Shown here: piece after piece, positions 12,601 through 25,499 of the stretch
How positions within the stretch are numbered: the stretch's first letter is position 1
How the letters are laid out: every line of letters begins with the position of its first letter
Assembly (NCBI GenBank): GCA_001683735.1
Contig: LUGG01000011.1
Span: 1,116,001 to 1,180,000, forward strand
Length of the DNA stretch: 64,000 nucleotides
Source: Grifola frondosa
Taxonomy: Eukaryota; Basidiomycota; Agaricomycetes; Polyporales; Grifolaceae
Direction of reading: 5' to 3'
The notes under the pieces: generated by a model
Seen by the model: only the letters and a program-made list of their open reading frames with translations
Databases searched by the model: none
What the model was told of the DNA's origin: nothing
Program-made: the position numbers and the translations under genes

Positions 12601-13845
12601 AAAGGCGCTTGATTGATCTGATGGAGAAAAGTCAAAGGAAGGCTCCAGAGACAGGTTTGAATATGACATTCACAATCTATCATATGACTCATCCGAACCA
12701 AGGCTATAGTGAGTCAATGTCAAAGTAAGCAATTGTGCAACCAACAGATCTACATATGTCCAAAGAAGAGTGTGGCTAGTCCATATAGATACATGGATGA
12801 ACAACAACAGAATTGCTGACTAAAAAATGTAGGCAGGTATGTACCTCAACTAGATAATGAGAGATGCTATCAAAGGATGTACTTGGGTCAGAACAACTAG
12901 AATAGAGAGGTTTGTGAACACAATAAATTTTGAACAGTAAGCACAGTAAAATATGTACCTCAGCAAGTTAAATAATAAGAACATGTGAGATGAGGAGAAA
13001 GAACCCAGTGATGAGCAAGTGTACTTGGTGAGATTTGTACCTCAAGTCAAATGGGTGAAGACTGTGCAAGATGTGCACTTCAGCATGTCATTGTCAATGA
13101 TGGAAGGGAGATAATGAAGATGGGAGATAACAGAAAGGAAGTGTGAGACATTGGGAGAAGAAGAGACATGTGAGAAGGAAAGGCAAAGTAATGAAGTTGG
13201 TGAGAGTAGTGAGAGAGTGAGCAGTTGAAGAAAGTTTAAAAGTTAAAGTCAAAGAGTAGGCTGGACACTGCAGATTGGACACTTATCAGCCAGCCTGAAG
13301 ATTTGAACCCAATCTGCATAATCACATGATCATGTAATCATACACATTAAAATATACACAAATACATGCTTTCACCAGTTACTCCCCCTTCTGCTCATCA
13401 TTTTTTCATTCATGCTCATCATCTTTTCCTCATTGGACTCTTGTTCATTATCATTATCCTGACTTGTGAAGGTACATACCTCACACAGTCATCAACATAT
13501 CTGGCTTGAGATACATACCTTGCCAGGTCGGAGGAGACACAGCAGCATAGGCTGTGTTGATGCCTTGTGTAGTGAATATAAAGAGGGTGCTGAATATGAA
13601 AGTCATTACAAGTAGAATAAAATCTAGCAAGCAGAGGGATGTGAGATGGAGCACTGCATGCACAGCGCATCACTGACAAATGCCCAAAGACTTTTTATCG
13701 GGCCAGTTTTGCCTTTTGAGGCACTCTTTTTCTGTGTTTTTGCTCACTGTCATTTTATCTTCATGCTATTTTCGTGAATATATCAGGATTTTTGTGAGTA
13801 AATCTTGAATTTCTTTAGACGTGAAACTCACCATTGGCTGTCAGA

Positions 13846-13987
13846 ATGGCTGACACTGCTGTAGACAACCCGATAACCACTGGGGACCCTGCAGCAATAC
13901 AATGGCCTGCACTAGGTGCCAACTTTCAGCCAACACAGCTACAGGATGAAGGTGGAAAGGACCCTAAGGGAGTGACAGATGATGCAG
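13846..13987 (+). other. Exon-like open frame in the AT-rich block
   Basis: An ATG opens a 47-codon frame beginning MADTAVDNPITTGDPAAIQW. It runs into a good donor (GATGCAG then GTGAGT at 13988). Composition is protein-like (Asp, Pro, Gln, Gly), unlike the surroundings. It could be the first exon of a relic transposon gene. No downstream exon was identified and no family is recognised. Confidence 0.3.
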
Positions 13988-16900
13988 GTGAGTGGTCAGC
14001 TTGTCATTTATGAAATTTGACTATCAATGCCCCATGTCAGGTGTAATATCTCTTCACCTCAGGGTAGACAGAATGCTTCTGAGGCTGTAGAAAAAGACTG
14101 CTGATAAATAATTAGCAACTAGGAATGAGGATAGGGCACAGGTACATGCATTTACTGGTTGATCCCTGTTACATTCTAATGTAAAGTTGCATATGACATG
14201 CAGATTCCGACATGTATGTATCTCCATCATAGCAAATTGTTGATCCTGACTGACTGTATTTGTTGACAAATCAATGTGCTTGCTCATTGCTGGGTTTCTT
14301 CTTCTCATCATCATCAGCTTTTTTCTCTCTGTTTGTTATTATTTTTCACCTTTTTACACCTACCTGTAATCTCGTCCTTGCTTTCTGTCTCACATATTGT
14401 GACTTATCAAGGTATCACAGAGTCCCTGCATTGTGGCTGGTTCTGCTTGTTACTGAGTCATATTCATGCCATCCTCTTTATCTTTGCCTTTCATTCATTC
14501 TCACTCATCATCATGCCTATGTGGATGGGCATTCTCATTGCTCATGCCTTCATTGTTCCTCCCTGATTTATGCTATATTGACGTCTTTATAGTGATATAC
14601 ACCATGAGAGTCTCTAGTCATGTCCCTTGATAACATAGTTATTATTGGTATGTTACTTTCTCATTGATATCTTTTTAAAGTTGACTTGAATTTGTGATCT
14701 AGGATTATTCAATGTATGTTCTTCATTTAAATAATAGTATAGTTGTGGGATATCTTTATCCTTCTTCTGCCTCATTGCTATATCCAGTCATCTGAATTTC
14801 TTCTCTGAAATAGTAAGAGTAATGCTGTGATAATCTTCATCTTGTTGTTGGAACCATTTATCATCCTGAAATATACATGAGAGTCTTCGGATGGGAGCAC
14901 AGTCAGATATCGGGTTCATCTTACTCTTTATCCTAGGAACCAGCTTGGATCCCTGAGCAGAGAATGTCTAGGTACCTATTAGTTACTGATGATTAATTAT
15001 CTGAAGTTCTCTGTCAATATACCTCCTTCAGACCATAATCTCTGTATATGATGTTAACAATGTTCTCAATGTTGCTCTCTTCTGAACTCATTCCATCTTC
15101 GCCCAGAAGTTTCAGAAGACTTGATAATTACTCCCAGATATACACATCATCCACTTCTTCCTTTTTCTTCATCATTAGCATGCTGCCAATAATGGAGGCA
15201 CATTGTTCATATTTCTTGTGATTGGAGGAGACATCAATAAACTTTCATGCAAATAAAAAACTGAATACACACATTGTGACATCTGGTCCTATATCTTACC
15301 TTCTTCAGCACTGTTGATGTATCAAGTTGAAAATTTCCAACATGAGAAACAACTGGGGAGAGCAGACCACTGCTTGACATGTCCAAAGATTCACAGAGAT
15401 CTAATTTGGTGATTGAATAAAAGCAAACAAGGATTAGAGGATGGGGATATTGACACAAGTGGCACCATGAATTTTTTGAGGCCAAGCACCATCTGCAATG
15501 TTTCTACTTTCTGACATATTAAACTGCATTTCAGAATTTAGATCATTTCAGAACTATTCAACAAAAAAAAGAGCTATTGAAATTGAAGTAAATACCAGAT
15601 TAATGAAGATTTCAGCAAATCTCAGTATTTAATCAAAGAATCAATGTTGTATTATATGATATAAAAAGTGAAGAATGATAATATAATGAAAAATTATAAA
15701 GTCATATAAATATAGGGAATTTTATAACTACTGCAATAGATAGCTGAAAGCTCACACATATCCAAAAATCTTGTCACTTTTCTTATTTTACATTCATAGT
15801 TACTTTTGAGATTGTAGTTTTATACTATGGTACCATTTTAATGGTGCATTGTTCACTTTTTTCATTTTCAAAATGAGGCTACTGTACAGTATCTTGCTTA
15901 CATAATCAGAGTTAATCCAGAAATTGTTTTATACTCATATCTTAGCTCTGTGTCATCATCTGTGACATTTAAGACTAAGTATCAATTTTTTATTCTACTC
16001 TAGATTGAGCTAAATCTTAATTCAAAAGTTGAACTGTGTATTCTATTATTTGTAGTAAATAGCATCTTTAAATAATCACTCATATATGTTTAGCCTTTCT
16101 GCACTTCTTCTCGGTCCCAGTACATTATTTTTAGTTTCCTAAGGTGTCTAGATTGGTCCATCAAATGTCACATGTCTCAAATAAATCATTATGACAACAT
16201 TGCTATTATATGAAGGTGCATGATTAATACTCCTAGCATAATCCATAATTGTTATTCTAAATGCCCCCCCCTGAAGAGTCACATGTCTTATAGATATGTA
16301 TTTTTGCAACCATTATATATTGATGCTATATATTGCTATACTTGGCAAATATAGTTTAGCCATATATAATGTGTCACTTTATTTCTTCCTTTCTTTCATA
16401 ACATTACAGAGTTATATTGCATCTCAAACTTATGTCATATCTTGTTAAGTGACTCTACATACTTTGTCTATATTATCCACAGGTTTTGTATTTTGTTTAG
16501 TGGTTGCAACTACTTTTTTGATATTAACATTTTTTTGCATTTTATCCTTTTTAGTATGAAAACTTCTATACAGTATGATGCAGAACAGAGATAAGTTTCC
16601 CCCACAAGTTTAGAAAATAAATTGATTACTTTTTCCTGTAACTTTAATCTCACTGAGAATATCTAGTCCTTCACCATATCTGCAAGCTTGTGGCTCCTTT
16701 ATTTGCAATTATATCTGTAATTGCATTTAAACACTATATTTATAGTGAGTATAATCACAACTATGTCCACTACTGTATTATATGTAAAACATGCAAAGGC
16801 TTATATCACTCAGTTACATTGATCATAATTATAATTCAGAGAAATATAAACTATAAAATATTATATATGAAGATTGTCACTTTACATCAAAAGGTGTATA

Positions 16901-19543
16901 TAACAAAATTATAATGATGATGTAAGATTAAACAAATAGTTTAGGTAAAATTGATATTAATATAGTAAAGCTAAAAATAGTGTAGCTAATTAGAATAAAA
17001 TACTGTAATGAACAAGTCAGCTAGGGATATAAAGGATAGAGTGTAAGTAGCATATATTGGTTGAAACACAAACAATTCAAAGTCCATTATTTTATTCCTC
17101 ACAGCTAAATTTGTGATCTCTGTCATTGTTGCAGCTATAGTTCTATTATGCTTGGTCTGATCAGCATCTCTCAATTTGTCTGATCTCATAGTCATGTATA
17201 CTAGCTTAAACTCAGTTTATCCAAATGATACAATGTCAAACCTTATACTTTATTGCAAGATGCTCTCACTGTAAAAATCAGAGTTTTTAATTAATTTTTT
17301 GTAAATTATTATAATTATCAAATTCTTCAAGACTGTAATTAGTGTCATTTAACTATATTAGTATCTGTCAAAGTTTTTAATATGTCACCTACCCCACTTG
17401 GTTCTCTTTTTATCTTGTTTGTCATTTCATTTTTCTTTGAAGCTAAACATTTCATCTATTGAGGGAGAGAAGCTTGACTGATTTTTCAGGAGCAGAAAAG
17501 CATAGCAACACCTCCATCTCAGCCCTACACTCCATTTAAATATAGCAAAATTATGCAGAAACTTATTAGTCACTGAGTAAAGTCCGCAATTCAAGAAGTA
17601 AGTGATTATAATCTGGAGAGGTAGAAATGGAAGAAGGGACTAAAAGTATGAATTACATGAAAATCAGGATCTGATTAAGAAGCAAGAACTTCAAGTGATT
17701 TAATGATCATTAAGTGCTCATAAATTGTTCAGCAGCATGGACTAATCCAGCAACCATTGGAGCATAAATAAGTGCCTGGTGAAAGCTGACAGTTATTGAC
17801 CAAGCATGAACAGCTGATAATTTACCTCTGATTATCGACACATTTAAATGAACACATTGATGATCAGAGGTACATCATCTAGCTAGGCCAGCCTGTCTGA
17901 GCTCAATATTTTTGGCCTGAGCCCATTATGAAAATGATGCTTATTGTCATCAATCACTAGTACATTATATATATATTTAGTATAAAGGCTAAAACACCTT
18001 CCTTTGTAGACAATGATAGAAATGCAGATTTAATAAAAACAGATATCAGAGATTATAAAATAACAATAGCAAGTATTATGATGCTTGACAGTCATGCTAT
18101 AATTTTTTATTTTCATTGAATTGAAATGAGGCAGTTGTTTTAAAAAGTGCTAACATATAAAATTGTAATATTCAACTAGAATCTGGATGTATACTAAAAA
18201 TGAGAAATTATGCTCCAGATACATATTTTTCAAAAAAAATTACTATTTAGACAACTCAGATAAAGACATTAAATTATATATTAGGTTGATGATAGTTAAT
18301 CATGCAGATGTAAGTCTTGTCAATCTTAATAATAAAACTGTAGCCATTTTGCAAATATATGTCTGATTAGAAAGTTTATACATAGAAGGACCAGATATAT
18401 AAAATTGATGTAAATATCTAGATAGTAGAACAAATAAAGTTATAGTGCCTAAAAAGATAGACCAATCAGTCATAAATTTATATGCTCAAAAAAGAATTTT
18501 TTGGGTCCAAATATTAAATATCATAACATTTAGAAAATCTGTTTAATGATCCTTATTTCAAATGATACACGTAGCACAATCACTAAATTATATTTATTTA
18601 TGAATGTTCTATTATATTATTTTTGGTGAGACAACATTAAATGGTCAGTGAAATTGAAATGACTGGAGGGCAAAAGATGAGAAATTGCTTATCTGGCAAG
18701 ACAGCATTGTGGTTAGCAAAAGAGAGGCAGTGGCCTCCCTCTTACACTAGTCACCAGGCAAGGGACTCTTGTTTAAATATTCATACAGAAACAGACTTAA
18801 GAAAATATATGACAGTACATCACATAATGCTATGGGCCCACTATATTGTGGGACAGCCGAGGCACTCAAGTAAACACAAGAATTTTAAACACAATTTATG
18901 TTACTGCACTTATTGCAGTGTGTTGTCATCACTAGTATGGTAAGCATCCATTCTGTATTATAATAATTTATTTTGACATTGATACATTCATGCAGGACAT
19001 CACTATTTCTAGTCATCTCCTTAACCATTAGTTTCTATCACAAACCTACACTCAAAAGGTGGGAAGAGAGTAACACTTAAAGTAAGAGAGGAATGTGTGA
19101 TAAGGGAATCAGCAAATAGTTCTTTATATACGTGTATACTAGGACCCTGAACACTACCCTAGGACCTATGATACCATGCTGACTAATGGATGACTGATGC
19201 TGCACATGACTGCCAAGCCATAAGTCAGCTAAGTTAGTGACCAATAGCATATCTCCTGTTATAGTCTTATCTATCTACATCTATGATTAGAAAATAAGAA
19301 GGAAATGATAAGATAACCTGATAAATATTGTTAAGATGATGTTAAGATAATGATAAGATGACCATAGATTATCTATGTGGCACAGATAAGATAATAACTT
19401 ATGATTAAAAGCACATTTAGAGAATGTGATGCATAAGTGTGATGACTGAATAAGTACCAAATATGGAACTTAGGGAAAATCTGTGATACTAAGCCATGGC
19501 AACATTATTGTGCTCTTTCTCCCTCACTGCTGACAGCTGCTCA

Positions 19544-21190
19544 AGATGGCCCGATTGCCACAAATTTTAGTGATCTTGACTGGGACTTAGACAAGGGACC
19601 ATATTATGCCATTGACAAAGTGTGGGTTTGAACATTTCAGGTTACTGAGAAAGAGACATTAAAGTGAATTTCTATTGGAGAGTTTGAGGTACAGCATGTG
19701 TACAAAGTCCTTGTTCATTTCACCAACTTGCCAAGTATGGAGGCAAATAATGGCCTCTTTCTGCTCACTGAAAGGGTGAGAGCATTGAAGAAATTGGTTG
19801 GTAAAGTGTATGTTTTATATTCTATAGCTTGTTCAAGAAATATAATTCAAAATTTTAGTGTGTTGGTGCATCGTGGTCTTGTATTAGATGACACTGTCCA
19901 GTCTGACATCGCAAAATGGACCAATTCAATCGGCTTTCGACAGCTGACCCTTGCAATGTCTGCCAATGTTCATGAAATGACTAACCAAGAGAAAATCAAG
20001 CTGATCAAGATACAAACATTACTTTGTTGCTAGAATACAAGATGTTCTGATCCAGCCAACAACAGCATCCGAGTTGGATGATGATGCACCTATTCGGAAT
20101 CACTTGCTGCAATTGCAAATAAAATTCTTATAGGCAAAAAGAGAAAAGCTGTATGTATGCCATCAATCATCCATATATACTCAAACTGATTTACCTTAGA
20201 CCAGGAAGAATAAACAAAAGGAAAAGGAGCAAGCAGCATCTTCTTAGTGCTTGAGCATTTTTGTGTAAGCAATTCAAGCTGAGTGCTTTTTTAAAGCATT
20301 GTTTGTGCATCTATGCATGATGCTTTGACAATACTCAACCTATTTATTAGGGCCCATAGCAGCTGATACATATCACTATTTAGTACCAGCCCAGATGTCT
20401 TGCTCAGCATCAGACTTTTTATCTCTTTCTCTGCAGTTCTTTCACAAGAGCTTCAGCACATTGTATGTTTCACATTTACACTTTATTATATCACTAATAC
20501 AGATTATTATCACTATATTAGGCCATCTTATATCTGATATAGCAATTGCAAAAGAAGATGAGTCAGTGATCTACAATAATGATAATGTTTTTCGAATTGT
20601 GTCTGCAGTTAAGTCCATCTGGGATGTTGGAATTGCAAAGCTGCTGAAGCCACTTGAAAGTCTTATAGCAGTGAATTGTCTAATTTGATTATATATCTTA
20701 CACTGAGCCTCATTTATATTAATGTAGCCCAATTTCATCTTCTATCATGCATGCATTACTCCTATGGAAGAAGCTTTCATGCTTTGAAAGTCATGCTCTA
20801 CAGGCATCATATGCCATACCCTTTTATATTGCCACATCTTCCCCATATACCTCCATTCAATTTGCATATCTGCTTCTTTGCTTCTCTGACAAGACAATCT
20901 GTGACTATATCCTGAGTGACTACAATTTTTATTCTTTCAAATTTGTGCACCTCAGGTGACTTACCTATTATCTATCACCTGAAGGCATTTATGGTCTCCT
21001 TTATGACAATGGTCTCGAGCATGCCTTCAATATTGCATGTCAGAATGCAAAACAGCACTTTGCTTGGTATTCTGCAAAATGCAGCCTTCCACTCTTTATG
21101 TGGCCTGTTCATAATAACATCCTTCATGATCATGCATGTGTCAGTTGGTGTCTTACTGTTGCTCAGTGAGTACAATACTAAGTTTCACAA
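19544..21190 (+). pseudogene. Relic coding block, family not recognised
   Basis: Several plus-strand stretches read like eroded protein: NFSDLDWDLDKGPYYAIDKV (about 19555-19625), VHFTNLPSMEANNGLFLLTE (from about 19710), LDDTVQSDIAKWTNSIGFRQ (from about 19880), SDIAIAKEDESVIYNNDNVF and SIWDVGIAKLLKPLES (20530-20660), and FYIATSSPYTSIQFAYLLLC (about 20820-20880). They share orientation but are separated by stops and frame changes. The order and spacing suggest one long multi-exon element-type gene, now broken. Function is unknown; a transposon-encoded protein is the likeliest source given the context. Confidence 0.35.
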
Positions 21191-22643
21191 CTAAACAAGG
21201 ATTGACATCTAGATTTGCAATGCCTTAGCACAGCTATAAACTGGCGTGACAAGGCTATGATATTATGTATTGTCCTTGAATTTACAATTATGTATGCTTT
21301 GTTATCTCAGTGGCTTGCTTTCTACTATTTATAAATACTTACCTTGATATGTATCTTGATGTGCATATAATTCACTGATTGAACCCTTATAAATTCTCCT
21401 GCTATAAGCTCTGTTACATATGTTGAGCTTCAAAAATGGGGCTCTGTGCACTATCATGTTCTTATCTTTCAATGTGATTTAGAGATATACTAATACATTT
21501 ACAGTATCCTGAATTTTTGATAGCTAATTACTATCAGTGTTAGAATATTTCAATCACTTCAATCATCACGCTGCATCCCAGCATGGAGGATGACAAGCCA
21601 CCATCATACAGGGTGCACTCAACTACTGCTATGACTGCTACAGATACTGATCTTTGATAATATCTATGCATAATCTAACATAGGATATATTACAGACATG
21701 GAACCATTGTGTCAGCATTAGAGCTGGACAAATATCTTGGATAGGACTACAAAGTCTTTGTGCACTCGCACTCTGTATGATTAATAATGAAAGCTATGAG
21801 TGATAAAAGCTGTGAGAGATATCATAATATTCACATGTAGAAAATCATTACTTATACTAGTGGTTTATATAATGTTCCCCTTCTGTACTGTTGAGCTGAA
21901 GAGGAGTGCTGCTGTCAGCTGTGATTAAGTGGTAAAATGCATCACACTCACCATTGCCCACCACATGTGCAAAGTAGCCTGATCATGCAGATGTTTACTT
22001 GCCCACAGCATGAGGCAGCATCAAGTACTATTCAGATACCTCTTGCCATCACCAAACTAGCACATACACCAGTACAAATATCTCAGGGAGAAGGACTTCA
22101 TGCACTGCACTGACATAAGCATCATTGCAATTCACAAGCACAAGTGTCTCATTCTCGACTGTCCAGTAGCAGTCACAAAGCTGGCATACCCACAAGTGCT
22201 AGAAATGATGCCAGATGTTGTGCTCCTCATCCTATGGTGTGGGCCCACTATGCAGTATGAAGGATGTGAAAGGCCCTGGCTATAGTTTGTCAGCCTGGAC
22301 CTAGATCAGCATCCTTTGTGTACTCACATTGCCTGACCCACCAGACTGACTCTGGCCTGTCACATTGTTTCACAGCTCATCCAGGTCAAAGTGCATCTGG
22401 TCAATAGTCTCTTTCAGCATAATGTTCTCCTGCTTCTGCTTGTTCAGCATCATATGCACCTGCTGGAAGATCACAAGCTCACTCTCCAAGAATGAGATCA
22501 AAGTTCATTTCCTCATGCTACCACTTTTGCATCTCAATCATTTGTTGCTTCTGATATTCCTTGATCTCTAGGTCCCATAGCCAAAGGATATTGTGGTATC
22601 TTTCAAACTTGGCTACAATGTACCATGAGGCCAGGTGTCCCTA

Positions 22644-23482
22644 TAGTAACATTGTAATGTTACCACTAGTTACTGCAGATCACATTACAATGCCTACTGT
22701 AGCAGGCAGTACTTAGTGGCCAGTAAGTTACTGGCCATAAGAAAATACATGAAAGCATACTTAGATATGTTTGTATGATATTGGTATTTCCAAATGTGGA
22801 GTTATGTCGGCTTTCTGAATGTACTATTACATTTGTCATATGTTGCGGAAACATTCCGCATTTGGTATGTTTTTGTTTCAGCCACTACATGTTTTTTTAT
22901 AAATATTGCTTCCTCAATTCTCCATCGTTTTATGATCCTGGGCTCATCTGAAAGTGATCATTTAGGAGATTTAGAATACATATATAGCTTTGTGTAGTAG
23001 TAAAATAAAAACATACCATTCTGGGCAATCCCTCCAGAATGTTTTCCTAAATTCCTCCCTCAAATCTTTACCAAATCTCTTGATTTCTTTATGCTCTTGG
23101 TAGCCTTAATGTCCCATTTGATGTTCTAAATTTATTTTGACAGAATATGCGATGAAAAACATACCATTTCTGGTAGGTGCAGGCTCAGCCACACCAGAAT
23201 TCCTCCCCTCCTCCTCCCTCAATACTTCATGGATTCTCTTCATTTAACATTACCCTTAGTCCTACATATGTGTACTTTAATTATATGTACAGTAGATAGC
23301 CCCAAACAACAATAAATATCATCTTCTCCTGCTTTGCTGGCAGGGATCCCTTCTAATTTGGGAAATGAATATCAGACAGAATCTGGAGTGCAGGGAACAT
23401 CTGAAAGGTGTATTTTATCCTAATAAGGTGATGTTTATGCCAAAACATTCCATCCAGTACTCGCTTCAGGACACACACAACA
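22644..23482 (+). repeat. Left arm of foldback element
   Basis: This arm is complementary to 25002-24171. It contains, in order: a terminal hairpin GTAACATT-GT-AATGTTAC (22646-22663), a 10-bp stem TGGCCAGTAA/TTACTGGCCA (22717-22737), a 7-bp stem TGCGGAA/TTCCGCA (22844-22860), CATTCTGG/CCAGAATG (23017-23041) and TTCTGGT/ACCAGAA (23168-23199). The last two stems lie within or just after the word ACATACCA, and the third carries its complement TGGTATGT just beyond it. One CG here (22809, TGTCGG) is CA in the other arm. Confidence 0.8.
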
Positions 23483-24170
23483 ACCTTGGGTGGTAGTTAT
23501 CACACTGATCACCCAATATCCTTCCACCCATATGCTATTTTTATATTCATTTTTGTATACATTTCACATTGTATATAGCTCTCAGAAAAGCCTTCTGTCT
23601 TACTGTTTGATGCATATTTGATCATGCTGCATCCCAAACACTAAAATGTGATACCCCCTGCTAGGGATTTTTCTGGCAGCTTTAAAACCATATAAAGTTT
23701 CAGACTATAGTAGTAGTAATTATCTACAATACACAATGAACTTCACAAGAATCCATGAGGACGTGGGGGAGCTATGAGGAAAATACCCAATTGTGACTAA
23801 AACCTTAATACTGCTGTACCAGGCTCAAGTCACCTGTACAGTGAATCAGGGGCAAGTACACTGATTCCTCAATTCCTTCCTCAATTCCTCATCACTTTTT
23901 ATGATCTTGGACTAATTTGGAAGCTATTATATTCCTTTATGTTATTCTGCAATCCAATCTTTTAATATATTTCATGTAGTAGTACAATTGTATAATCAAC
24001 AGGGGAAGCTAATAAGAATTTCACCATATGGGATCATTTCTGATAAGTGTGATGTATGGCTCATAATGATGTCACAATATAAAGGAATATATCCCAAAAG
24101 TCTGCTTGAAATGAGGGGCAAATTCTATTCAGCAAGGATGGAGGAAATGTTTCAGCCACCTCTGAATACT

Positions 24171-25002
24171 GTTTTGTGTGCTTTGAAGCAAGTACTTCAC
24201 AGAATGTTTCAGCATAATATCACCTTATTAGGATAAAATACACCTTTCAGATGATTCCCTGCACTCCAGATTCCTGTCTGATATTCATTTCCCAAATTAG
24301 AAGGGATCCCTGCCAGCAAAGCAGGAGAAGATGATATTTTATTGTTGTTTGGGGCTATCTACTGTACATATAATTAAAGTACACATATGTAGGACTAAGG
24401 GTAATGTTAAATGAAGAGAATCCATGAAGTATTGAGGGAGGAGGGGGGAGGAATTCTGGTGTGGCTGAGCCTGCACCTACCAGAAATGGTATGTTTTTCA
24501 TCGCATATTCTGTCAAAATAAATTTAGAACATCAAATGGGACATTAAGGCTACCAAGAGCATAAAGAAATCAAGAGATTTGGTAAAGATTTGAGGGAGGA
24601 ATTTAGGAAAACATTCTGGAGGATTGCCCAGAATGGTATGTTTTTATTTTACTACTACACAAAGCTATATATGTTCTAAATCTCCTAAATGATCACTTTC
24701 AGATGAGCCCAGGATCATAAAACGATGGAGAATTGAGGAAGCAATATTTATAAAAAAAACATGTAGTGGCTGAAACAAAAACATACCAAATGCGGAATGT
24801 TTCCGCAACATATGACAAATGTAATAGTACATTCAGAAAGCCTGACATACTCCACATTTGGAAATACCAATATCATACAAACATATCTAAGTATGCTTTC
24901 ATGTATTTTCTTATGGCCAGTAACTTACTGGCCACTAAGTACTGCCTGCTACAGTAGGCATTGTAATGTGACCTGCAGTAGTTACTGTGAAACATTATAA
25001 TA
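24171..25002 (-). repeat. Right arm of foldback element
   Basis: This is the reverse complement of the left arm. Stretches of more than 100 bp (for example 24640-24760 against 22905-23030) match with only a 2-nt gap difference. The outer 40 bp differ more, including a missing TAACATTG-like segment. The inner boundary is approximate, set where the GTACTTGCTTC word stops matching. Confidence 0.8.
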
Positions 25003-25008
25003 TCCCTA

Positions 25009-25499
25009 CATGGTCTGGTGGAGTAATATATTTATCCCATGATCCAGGGTTTGGAAGCCCTATCAAGGCTCCAAGATGAGCCTTGATTTAGTGGGTACCT
25101 CTTAGGTGGGTTTCCCATAATATAAAAATCCCCCCTAGAGATGGCCTCAGGCCCTGCCTGAGGTGAGTTGCCCCCTCCCCATAAGTAGTCCAGAGAGACC
25201 AAGACTGCTTCATCCGCTCCATGGCTCCATACGGATGCTGCGGAGATAAACATATTTCCTAATGTATTGTTAGGGAGTCGCCGGGGCAGAATTGCTCTCA
25301 AATTGTCAACATATATGAAATTAGAACTCGAGAAAACTCGAGAGGATATAGTGGGGGACAATACAGCATACAATCCAAGGAAAGCATGGGCGGGTATCCA
25401 AAAAGGGGGAAAGACATGCGCAATAGTCCGCAGCAGTAACGCCTTTTTTTATGCTTTCGGGCCCTTTTGCTGCTCGGTCACCACCACTATAGCGAAGGT
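25009..25499. other. Intergenic between foldback element and ERG26
   Basis: CG dinucleotides return gradually here, so this marks the right edge of the depleted block. A 113-codon minus-strand frame (25373-25032) has no motif. A perfect CTCGAG-AAAA-CTCGAG inverted repeat lies at about 25327-25342. No gene is supported. Confidence 0.4.

Larger units (their letters stand above)
9125..22637. other. AT-rich, CpG-depleted, gene-poor block
   Basis: G+C falls visibly below the flanks and CG dinucleotides almost vanish. From 9312 to 11249 (1,938 bp) and from 16114 to 17584 (1,471 bp) I found no CG at all, while neighbouring genes are full of them. Frames longer than about 110 codons are absent. The content is best read as old transposon sequence decayed by deamination of methylated CpG, as known for repeats in Agaricomycetes. 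That interpretation is inference; the CG counts are direct. Small ORFs at 11.5-15.5 kb and 16.7-18.9 kb lack family motifs and are not called. Named items inside the block are listed separately. Confidence 0.75.
22638..25008. mobile_element. Foldback element with ~0.83-kb inverted arms
   Basis: The arms (22644 to about 23482 and about 24171-25002) are inverted copies, near-identical by eye over their inner 600 bp and looser at the tips. The hexamer TCCCTA abuts both outer ends (22638-22643 and 25003-25008) and is the candidate target-site duplication. The roughly 690-bp centre carries no supported gene. The ORFs read in each arm are mirror images of one another and not evidence of a protein. 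Non-autonomous DNA transposon (foldback or large MITE) is the best call. A local inverted duplication of a repeat is the alternative. Each arm carries further perfect short hairpins (see separate entry). Confidence 0.8.

Noticed and set aside
22666..22854. 62- and 67-codon ORFs with the same peptide at 22854-22666 (-) and 24797-25000 (+)
   Set aside because: They are mirror images from the two arms of the inverted repeat, with AT-driven composition and no start context or motif; not evidence of a protein.
9125..25000. CRISPR-like or tRNA features in the AT-rich block
   Set aside because: The only periodic array is the degenerate 42-bp repeat without spacers; no cloverleaf or tRNA box sequences were found by eye, and the genome is eukaryotic.
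25327..25342. CTCGAG-AAAA-CTCGAG as an operator or terminator
   Set aside because: A single short palindrome with no gene arrangement to support a regulatory role; chance is sufficient.
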